DNA from: CAVVUC01 sp963751395
GTDB lineage: Bacteria > Verrucomicrobiota > Verrucomicrobiia > Chthoniobacterales > Chthoniobacteraceae
Length of the DNA: 10,856 nucleotides
Direction of reading: 5' to 3'
NCBI GenBank assembly: GCA_963751395.1
Contig: CAVVUC010000005.1
Location: 1-10,856 of the forward strand
The notes beneath the pieces are model-generated. The model had not been told where the DNA came from. It ran no database searches and saw nothing but the letters and a program-made list of their open reading frames with translations. Shown piece by piece: positions 6,441-10,856 of the stretch. The number at the start of each line of letters is the position of its first letter. The stretch's first letter is position 1. The position numbers were made by a program, and so were the translations under genes.

Positions 6441-6746
6441 ATGTCGCTCAAGGACGAGAAAGCCGCCGACCTGTCCGCCATCGTCGCCGAGATCGGTGAG
6501 CCGGTCATCTGGAACGGGCGCACTTACAAGGCGATCATCACCTCGATCGAATCTTCCGACACGCTGCAAATAGGCGGGTTCGGCGAGGACTACGATTTCA
6601 CGGTCAAGATCGCGAAGGCGGCGCTTGGTAAGGCGAGACCGAAGCTGCATGACGCGATCCAGTTCGACGGCAAAACCTATCGCATAGCAAAGGTCAGCGA
6701 GTCGCCCAGCTACCCGATGGTCACGCTCACGGTGCAATCGAAATGA
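6441..6746 (+). CDS. Small head-tail connector protein (gpFII-like)
   Basis: This 101-residue protein begins with a short helix (KAADLSAIVAEIG), followed by a beta-rich body: PVIWNGRTYKAIITSIESS, a YDFTVKIAK strand, and DAIQFDGKTYRIAKVSES near the C-terminus. The repeated G-x-T-Y-[KR] strands are typical of small stopper/attachment proteins such as lambda FII, which close the DNA-filled head and bind the tail. Position after the coat protein and before a tail-completion-like gene fits. Similarity to lambda FII is structural and positional, not close in sequence. Its TGA overlaps the next start (ATGA). No Shine-Dalgarno is present; the TTGACACCCC element lies just upstream. Confidence 0.6.
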   Translation: MSLKDEKAADLSAIVAEIGEPVIWNGRTYKAIITSIESSDTLQIGGFGEDYDFTVKIAKAALGKARPKLHDAIQFDGKTYRIAKVSESPSYPMVTLTVQSK

Positions 6747-7147
6747 ACACGACTGTCGAGTTCGCTTTCCTAGCCGCCGTCGTGACGCTGCCGGTGCTTG
6801 CCAACGTCGATCAGTTCACCGGCGTGTCCGGGGATGAGAACGAGCCGGAGAACGCGGCGATCATCGTCCATTGCCAGGAATGCGAACACACGGTCGGGCC
6901 GTTGTGGAAGGCGACGGTGGTCTTTCGGCTCGAAACACCGGCTTACGACAATCAGCGCGTGGAGCATGACGCGCGACTGACCGCTGTTCGCGCATGGCTT
7001 GAGAACAAGGCTGCTGTTGCCGCCGCGTTGCAATCCAGCGGCCTGAGATTGAGCGGCTATTTCGTGCGCAAATCGCAGACGGCAATCGAGCACAAGCGCT
7101 GGGTGGCCGAGATCGAGATCGTCGTGGGAGTTGACACATCGCCATGA
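6743..7147 (+). CDS. Tail completion / tail terminator-like protein (gpU-like)
   Basis: This 134-residue protein is translationally coupled to the connector gene (ATGA). It has alternating strands and a central helix: AIIVHCQECEHTVG, then a WKATVVFRLETPAYDN strand, then a helix HDARLTAVRAWLENKAAVAAAL (about 74-95), then GYFVRKSQTAIEHKRWVAEIEIVVGV as a closing beta pair. This alpha/beta order, the length, and the place after a connector match small tail terminator or head-tail joining proteins of the lambda gpU or HK97 gp10-neighbour type. I cannot separate these roles by sequence. The last codons overlap a TTGACA at 7131-7136. Confidence 0.5.
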   Translation: MNTTVEFAFLAAVVTLPVLANVDQFTGVSGDENEPENAAIIVHCQECEHTVGPLWKATVVFRLETPAYDNQRVEHDARLTAVRAWLENKAAVAAALQSSGLRLSGYFVRKSQTAIEHKRWVAEIEIVVGVDTSP

Positions 7148-7150
7148 GGC

Positions 7151-7345
7151 ATGACCCCGGCAGTCATCGAACAAGCCATCGCCAAGGTCGGCGGAAAGAT
7201 CGTCAAGTGCGATCCCGTCTGCGACGGCAGCAGGCATTATCTCGTCACGTTCTCGGCCCCGGAGGTTCCCGCCAGCATTGAGGGGGCGGCTTCGCTCACC
7301 AACCTGGGCGAGGACCGCTACCGCATTCATTTCATCCTGAATTGA
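7151..7345 (+). CDS. Hypothetical small phage protein
   Basis: This 64-residue protein starts at the ATG at 7151, three bases after the previous stop, with a weak GAGG just upstream. I do not recognise it. It has an N-terminal helix (TPAVIEQAIAKVG), a strand pair around RHYLVTFSAPE, and a C-terminal strand YRIHFIL. There is no membrane segment. It lies in the head-to-tail transition of the cassette, so a small tail or connector accessory role is possible, but nothing in the sequence defines it. The ORF is intact and its TGA is inside TTGACC, a variant of the recurrent start-proximal motif. Confidence 0.6.
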   Translation: MTPAVIEQAIAKVGGKIVKCDPVCDGSRHYLVTFSAPEVPASIEGAASLTNLGEDRYRIHFILN

Positions 7346-7352
7346 CCAACCC

Positions 7353-7670
7353 ATGCCCGCCTCCCTCGGAGTCACAAACACCTACGGTCTAACACAGCCC
7401 ACCGGCGGCACCGTCGAGGAATCGAGCAGCGAATCCGAGATCGAGGCCAAGACCATCAAGGACGCCACCGGCACCACCTGCCGCGCTGTGCCCGGCAAAC
7501 TGGTCAAGACCACCGTGTCGATCAAGGGACGCGGCACCGTTCCGTTAAGTGTCGTCACCGCCGGCGCGTTGAGCGGCGTGGCCAAGGTCATCTCGGTCAA
7601 GAACACCGAGAGCAACGACGATTTTCCGACCTACGAAGAAACAGCCACGAGCTACTCGACCCTCACCTAA
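7353..7670 (+). CDS. Tail protein, paralogue 1 (possible tail tube subunit)
   Basis: This 105-residue, Thr/Ser-rich beta protein starts at the ATG at 7353. It shares with the next gene exactly the same length and aligned landmarks: a TG-rich N-terminus, a K-x-IKD segment (about 33-37), KTTVSIKGRG (about 52-61), a Gly/Ala-rich turn, and SNDDF (about 87-91) followed by an aromatic and a T-S-Y ending. Position between connector and tail-assembly chaperone is where siphophages encode the tail tube protein (lambda gpV). Tube subunits are usually somewhat larger, so this is an inference. With two copies, one may be the tube and the other a baseplate or tube-cap relative. Confidence 0.55.
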   Translation: MPASLGVTNTYGLTQPTGGTVEESSSESEIEAKTIKDATGTTCRAVPGKLVKTTVSIKGRGTVPLSVVTAGALSGVAKVISVKNTESNDDFPTYEETATSYSTLT

Positions 7671-7673
7671 GCC

Positions 7674-7991
7674 ATGCCATCCGGACCCGCAGCAATCGGC
7701 ATCACCCAGGCCACCGGCACCCTCCTCGAATCCGTCGAGTGGGAGAAGAAGCTGGAGGAGAAGGTCATCAAGGATCTGAGTGGCGGCTTCGGCCAGGGCC
7801 AGGCGTTTGACCCGATCATTGAGTTCTCGGTCAAGGGCCGTGGCGACACGACGATGGCGCTCGGCATCGGTGCGGCGGGCATCACGGCCATCACCGGCGG
7901 CACGACCCTGATCCTGAAGCTCAAACGCTCGGAGAAGAACGACGATTTCAACAGCTTCGAATACAGCGGCACCAACTACCCCGGCGCGTAA
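7674..7991 (+). CDS. Tail protein, paralogue 2 (possible tail tube subunit)
   Basis: This 105-residue protein follows paralogue 1 after a three-base gap. The shared landmarks are EKVIKD (about 29-34), IIEFSVKGRGDT (about 48-59) and KNDDFNSFEYSG (about 87-98). Between them it carries a glycine-rich hydrophobic stretch (MALGIGAAGITAITGG) that is more hydrophobic than in its partner; it is probably a beta turn region rather than a membrane helix. The pattern suggests an old tandem duplication with strong divergence. A tail tube role fits the position but is not proved. It ends in TAA, 15 bases before the next gene. Confidence 0.55.
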   Translation: MPSGPAAIGITQATGTLLESVEWEKKLEEKVIKDLSGGFGQGQAFDPIIEFSVKGRGDTTMALGIGAAGITAITGGTTLILKLKRSEKNDDFNSFEYSGTNYPGA

Positions 7992-8006
7992 TTACGCGAT
8001 CCCTTT

Positions 8007-8480
8007 ATGACCACCGATCCCAATCAAACCGAGCAATACCTCCACATCCTCAAGGACGACCAGCCACCCTTGAAAAGTCCCAACACGGCGCTTGTGGCCG
8101 CGGCCACCACCAGCGGCATCCAGTTGTCGGCTCAACAACCGTTCGTGCAAACAATCGAACTCGATCAGGACGGCGACAATCCCAAACGCCAGACCATCTG
8201 GTGCCTCAAGGACATGGAGATCGAGTTCCTGCCGCAGTTTCAGGCGGAGAAGATCAACACGGCCGAGTTCGTGCGCCGGTTCCGCGACCCGCGCTGGCGG
8301 CTCGACAACCCGCATCACCCGATCGCTTACATGGCGTGGTTCCACGAAACCACAAATCGCCTGCGCGAGAAGATCAAGGAGAACAAGGCGCTGTTCATGG
8401 TTCGTCGCGGCAACCGGATCGCATTCATCCCGCAGGGCTGCGACACGGCTTACCGGGAGAAAATCCTGGCCCTGCTATGA
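8007..8480 (+). CDS. Phage protein of unknown function
   Basis: This intact 157-residue soluble protein starts at the ATG at 8007. I do not recognise the family. The N-terminal third is polar and probably flexible (DDQPPLKSPNTALVAAATTS). The middle has QTIWCLKDMEIEFLPQFQ, and the C-terminal half is helical and basic: VRRFRDPRWRLDNPHHPIAY, then KIKENKALFMVRRGNRIAFIP. The WRLDNPHHPIAYMAWF stretch, rich in Trp and His, would be a good search anchor. It is located between the tail-tube-like pair and a small membrane protein and coupled to the latter by ATGA, so it is likely a tail or host-interaction accessory. No catalytic motif is visible. Confidence 0.65.
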   Translation: MTTDPNQTEQYLHILKDDQPPLKSPNTALVAAATTSGIQLSAQQPFVQTIELDQDGDNPKRQTIWCLKDMEIEFLPQFQAEKINTAEFVRRFRDPRWRLDNPHHPIAYMAWFHETTNRLREKIKENKALFMVRRGNRIAFIPQGCDTAYREKILALL

Positions 8481-8710
8481 CACGACTCTTCGCGTTCCTT
8501 TTCGGGCTGCTGTTCCTTGCTGCTCACGGCCTGCTTGCCCTTGGCATCTGGTCGGTTGCGCAGGCGATCATGGATTTGAACGAACAGGAACCGGAGCAGC
8601 CTCAGCGGGCGCCGCAGGGCGACTGGGCAAAGCCGGCTTGGGAACGGGCCAACTACGCGGGCGAAATCGCAAAGCATGGAGAACCGCAAATGGGAGGAAC
8701 CGGAATATGA
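8477..8710 (+). CDS. Small single-pass membrane protein
   Basis: This 77-residue protein starts at the ATG at 8477, which overlaps the previous stop. Residues 4-31 form one hydrophobic helix (LFAFLFGLLFLAAHGLLALG and on to AQAIM). The rest is a polar tail rich in Glu, Gln and Pro (LNEQEPEQPQRAPQ) ending in a Gly-rich tip. This is either an N-terminal anchor or an uncleaved signal; no lipobox cysteine is present. Its stop overlaps the start of the tail-assembly chaperone, so it is embedded in the tail operon. Possible roles are a small membrane-tethered accessory or a pinholin/spanin-like lysis factor, but no sequence feature decides this. Function unknown. Confidence 0.6.
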   Translation: MTRLFAFLFGLLFLAAHGLLALGIWSVAQAIMDLNEQEPEQPQRAPQGDWAKPAWERANYAGEIAKHGEPQMGGTGI

Positions 8711-9120
8711 CCAATCGAAATGAACAAATCGAAGCGACATTCACCCAGGCTCCGGCGGAAATCGCGGGCCTCACACTGCGCCCGTTCTCGCTCGGCAGCC
8801 TGAGCCTGTGCCGGCGCTTGAAGCTCACGATGCTGACCGGCGAAGCGGCTCCTGATTCCTTCAACGACGAGGAAAAGCAGCAGCAGATCGTGGCGTTCCT
8901 TTTCATCCAATCGCAGCCGTTGAACACGGTGTTGCAGGCGATCAAGGCGGAGAACTTTTTCGAGGAACACATCCTGCCGTTCTCGCTCACGCTGCCGATG
9001 GAGGCGTTTCCACAGGCGATCAAGGAAATCCAGCGGGTGATTGACGCGGCCTCTGCTGCGTTTGTCGAAGTCCTGCCGAAGCCAGATGACAGGCCGGAAG
9101 ACGCGCCCCCAAACTCCTAG
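8707..9120 (+). CDS. Tail assembly chaperone, G-like product
   Basis: This 137-residue zero-frame product starts at the ATG at 8707 (overlapping the previous stop). It has the usual opening of this class, a short polar leader followed by an AGLTLRPFSLGSLSLCRRLKL segment, then helical regions (EEKQQQIVAFLFIQSQP; FPQAIKEIQRVIDAASAAF) and a Pro/Asp/Glu-rich end. These proteins coat the tape measure during siphophage tail assembly and are absent from the virion. The gene ends in TAG six bases after a CCCAAAC slippery heptamer at 9108-9114, which diverts some ribosomes into the -1 frame to make the G-T fusion. The assignment is by position, layout and frameshift site; sequence similarity to lambda G is low. 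Confidence 0.75.
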   Translation: MTNRNEQIEATFTQAPAEIAGLTLRPFSLGSLSLCRRLKLTMLTGEAAPDSFNDEEKQQQIVAFLFIQSQPLNTVLQAIKAENFFEEHILPFSLTLPMEAFPQAIKEIQRVIDAASAAFVEVLPKPDDRPEDAPPNS

Positions 9121-9347
9121 AGCCGGGGCAGACCGCCGCGCGCGTGTTCGCCCTGGCGCGTGAAACCGGCTGGTCGCGTGATTTCATCCTGTGGCAACTG
9201 CCGCTCGATGAAACGCTCCAGTATCACCACTGCGCGCTGCGTGCCGCCAACTGCTGGACGGTCCCGCCGATGCCGAATGCCACCGATCAGATCGCGCGGC
9301 TTGAGGCTTATGCCGCTCACGAAATTGACGAGGACTCAGAGCCATGA
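8707..9347 (+). CDS. Tail assembly chaperone G-T fusion made by -1 frameshift
   Basis: Slippage at CCCAAAC (9108-9114) joins 136 residues of the G-like protein to 77 residues read in the -1 frame up to TGA at 9345-9347, giving 213 residues. The extension begins LLEPGQTAARVFALARETGW and contains DFILWQLPL (an ILWELPL-like motif typical of T domains) followed by a conserved-looking YHHCALRAA. The -1 frame is open only from 9090 (TGA at 9087-9089) and has no ATG before the next gene; the only internal start candidate is a GTG at 9144 without a ribosome-binding site. So the T part is unlikely to be made alone. In lambda, the G/GT ratio is needed for tail assembly on the tape measure. Its stop overlaps the ATG of the next gene. 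Confidence 0.75.
9108..9114 (+). promoter_or_regulatory. Programmed -1 frameshift slippery heptamer CCCAAAC
   Basis: In the zero frame the bases read C CCA AAC, a canonical X XXY YYZ heptamer. Six bases after it, AGCCGG (9121-9126) can pair with CCGGCT (9166-9171) as the base of a stem-loop, and the enclosed sequence is very GC-rich. The zero-frame stop TAG is at 9118-9120. Confidence 0.8.
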
Positions 9348-9988
9348 GCGCTGACCTGAAATTCGATGACCGTGAGTTTAGAAAGGCGCTGAAACGCTTC
9401 GAGGCGAACTCGATTAAAAGCCGCGGGGTCGTGCTTGAAGGTCAGGCGCGATTGTTTGTAAGGGACGTGATCCTCATCACGCCGCCCAACAAGGATTTCA
9501 AAGCCAATCGCAAAGGGGGCGAGACGGCGATCAAGGCAGACATCCGCAAGATCATGCGACAGTCCAAGGCAAGGGACGCTCGGACCGATCCCGCCGAGAT
9601 TCACGCGAAGTTCCGGGACAAACGAACGGGCCGGGTCAACAAGCGCAATCTCAAGCGCAAGTTCAAGGTGGCCGGCCTTGCGGGGTTCATCAAAAAGGAA
9701 CTGGAGAAGGTGGGCGTCCTTGCAAGCGGCTGGAACGCGGCGGCCAAGCAGCTCGGCGCGAAAATCCCGGATTGGGTTGCGCGACACGGCACCGGGCGCG
9801 GCCAGGTCCGGCTCAGGTTCTCAGTGACCGAGTGCCGGATCACGATCACCAACGCGGTGAAGTTTGCCGGCAGCGTGAAAGGATTGGTCAGCCGCGTCCA
9901 GCGGGCGCTGGACAACCGCACCGGAGCGATGAACCGCCAGCTTGATCATCACCAGAAACAGTCGGCGCGGGATGCGGGGTTTCGGTGA
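9344..9988 (+). CDS. HK97 gp10-like / minor tail protein Z-like protein
   Basis: This 214-residue, strongly basic protein starts at the ATG overlapping the T-frame stop (ATGA). An N-terminal helix (REFRKALKRFEANSIKSRGVVLEGQARLFVRDVI) is followed by ITPP, a hallmark-like turn in gp10/Z-type neck proteins (helix, then TPxxTG or TPP). A long Lys/Arg-rich middle leads to a C-terminal beta part (VRLRFSVTECRITITNAV) and a terminal helix (GLVSRVQRALDNRTGAMNRQL). Such proteins take part in tail completion or neck assembly. It is placed after the G/T chaperone, where the tape measure would usually begin, so the order is slightly unusual. No tape measure follows within the window. The family call is by pattern recognition. 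Confidence 0.6.
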   Translation: MSADLKFDDREFRKALKRFEANSIKSRGVVLEGQARLFVRDVILITPPNKDFKANRKGGETAIKADIRKIMRQSKARDARTDPAEIHAKFRDKRTGRVNKRNLKRKFKVAGLAGFIKKELEKVGVLASGWNAAAKQLGAKIPDWVARHGTGRGQVRLRFSVTECRITITNAVKFAGSVKGLVSRVQRALDNRTGAMNRQLDHHQKQSARDAGFR

Positions 9989-10057
9989 GGGTATCTTGAA
10001 TTTTTGCTGGCAGCCCCACAGTCTGTGCATTACGAGTAACACAGTCAAAAACCTGCA

Positions 10058-10378
10058 ATGATTCCTGAGATTGACGCCGCACAATTCGACACTGAAGTAA
10101 CCAGCAGCAACCGCCCTGTGCTTGTGGACTTCTTTACGCCGATGTGTCATCCCTGCCGCGAGATGCTTTCCATCATCGGCGAGATTGCACAAGAGCGCGC
10201 CGAAACACTCAAGGTCGTCAAATTCGATGCAGCCAAAGACCCGGCTTTTGCATCACGCTTCCGCATCACGTCGGTTCCCAACTTCATTCTTTTTCACCGC
10301 GGCTCTCCAGTCGGGCAGCGCACCGGAAGAACCCCGAAGCGGGAGATGCTCTCCTGGCTCGACAGCGCGCTTTCGTAG
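10058..10378 (+). CDS. Thioredoxin-fold protein with CHPC active site
   Basis: This 106-residue protein has the full thioredoxin layout: VLVDFF (strand with buried Asp24) leading to the redox motif CHPC at residues 30-33, a middle strand LKVVKFDAAKDP, the cis-proline loop TSVPNF with Pro74, then FILFHRGSPVGQRTG and a C-terminal helix. Thioredoxins reduce disulfides of cytoplasmic proteins; no signal peptide is present. The usual WCGPC is MCHPC here, and a CxPC with His at the second position is expected to raise the redox potential compared with CGPC (as in DsbA, CPHC, though in different order). It is 70 bases downstream of the tail gene with only a weak upstream region. It may be a phage moron gene or the first host gene beyond the cassette. 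Stop is TAG. Confidence 0.88.
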   Translation: MIPEIDAAQFDTEVTSSNRPVLVDFFTPMCHPCREMLSIIGEIAQERAETLKVVKFDAAKDPAFASRFRITSVPNFILFHRGSPVGQRTGRTPKREMLSWLDSALS

Positions 10379-10384
10379 TGGAAT

Positions 10385-10831
10385 TTGGTTGATGTGCCCG
10401 GCGCGGCGAACTTTGTCTGCGGGGACATCAGCGAAGCTGAATCGGTCTGCGCCTTGCGGTTTCTCGGTTACGAGTATGAGGAGTCGGTCGGGTTGGCGGT
10501 TCCCGGAGTCACGGGCGGTGGCCTCTCGCGTCTGATTGAGCCGGTGATCCAGTCATTCGAATTCCACGTTGATCAGAATGACAATTTCGCCGCTTTCTTT
10601 GGTTTGCAGCGCGTCCTACACAAGTGGGGAGGAGAATCTCTCACGAAGCATTCCCGTGAACACCTGGCCTATGATTTCCTCTTCCTTCATCTCTATCGGC
10701 TAGAACCGCCGTCCCAATTTTGCCATGCCGATTACTCAACCAGATGGCAGCGGGAATTTCTTGGACGATCCGAATTGATCGCGGCTTTTGTGCGTGATTC
10801 GTTTCGCCGCACTCGTGCCAAACGCAGTTAG
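10385..10831 (+). CDS. Hypothetical protein
   Basis: This 148-residue product begins at a TTG at 10385 (GTG at 10394 is an alternative), six bases after the thioredoxin stop and in the same frame. I do not recognise it. The N-terminal part has ANFVCGDISEAESVCALRFLGYEYEE, with two cysteines and a helix; a Gly-rich turn (VPGVTGGGLSRL) follows. The C-terminal half is rich in aromatic residues and His (HLAYDFLFLHLYRLEPPSQF) and ends in a basic tail (RDSFRRTRAKRS). There is no signal peptide or membrane helix. Close spacing suggests co-transcription, and perhaps partnership, with the thioredoxin. It ends in TAG, and the last 25 bases of the window hold nothing recognisable. Confidence 0.55.
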   Translation: MVDVPGAANFVCGDISEAESVCALRFLGYEYEESVGLAVPGVTGGGLSRLIEPVIQSFEFHVDQNDNFAAFFGLQRVLHKWGGESLTKHSREHLAYDFLFLHLYRLEPPSQFCHADYSTRWQREFLGRSELIAAFVRDSFRRTRAKRS

Positions 10832-10856
10832 GGGCTTTGCTCGGTTCTAGTTGACG

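Noticed and set aside
9144..9347. Independent gene starting at the GTG at 9144
   Set aside because: No ribosome-binding site, no ATG, and the slippery heptamer explains expression better.
1..10856. CRISPR array or long tandem repeats
   Set aside because: No regularly spaced repeat was seen on either strand.

Overview
The window looks like a GC-rich bacterial chromosome, most likely from the Verrucomicrobiota, carrying the head-and-tail structural cassette of a lambda-like siphophage or prophage. The lineage call is inference. It rests mainly on the pseudopilin at 5926-6327, whose body and WSPYK ending resemble PulG/GspG-type proteins I associate with Verrucomicrobia, and on the scarcity of Shine-Dalgarno sites.

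Left flank, minus strand (1-1711): a partial fumarylacetoacetate-hydrolase-family gene, a metallo-beta-lactamase-fold hydrolase that probably forms an operon with it, and an uncharacterised small ORF. Phage cassette, plus strand (1786-9988): gpW-like head-tail joiner, lambda-family portal, S49/SppA-type prohead protease (broken by an in-frame TAG), coiled-coil scaffold-like protein and major capsid protein. After the interruption described below come a small head-tail connector, a tail-completion-like protein, a 64-aa protein, two paralogous 105-aa tail proteins, a 157-aa unknown, a one-pass membrane protein, tail-assembly chaperone G with a -1 frameshift extension T, and an HK97-gp10-like protein. 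Many junctions are ATGA stop/start overlaps, so translation is probably coupled. Right flank (10058-10831): a thioredoxin with a CHPC active site and an unknown 148-aa protein.

The cassette is interrupted between the capsid and connector genes (about 5758-6421). This stretch holds a tRNA-Met-like sequence with a CAT anticodon and a reduced D arm, a strong intrinsic terminator, and an opposite-strand pseudopilin gene. No terminase precedes the portal, and no tape measure or integrase lies in the window. This suggests an incomplete, rearranged or domesticated element, although genes outside the window cannot be excluded.

The observations most worth checking are: (i) the TAG in the protease, which falls between the serine nucleophile and its lysine partner; (ii) the textbook CCCAAAC slippery site in the G/T chaperone; (iii) a recurrent TTGACACCCC element 13-14 nt before start codons of several cassette genes; and (iv) the tRNA-like/terminator/pilin island splitting head from tail genes. 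I see recognisable phage biology with odd details, not a clearly new defence or mobile system.
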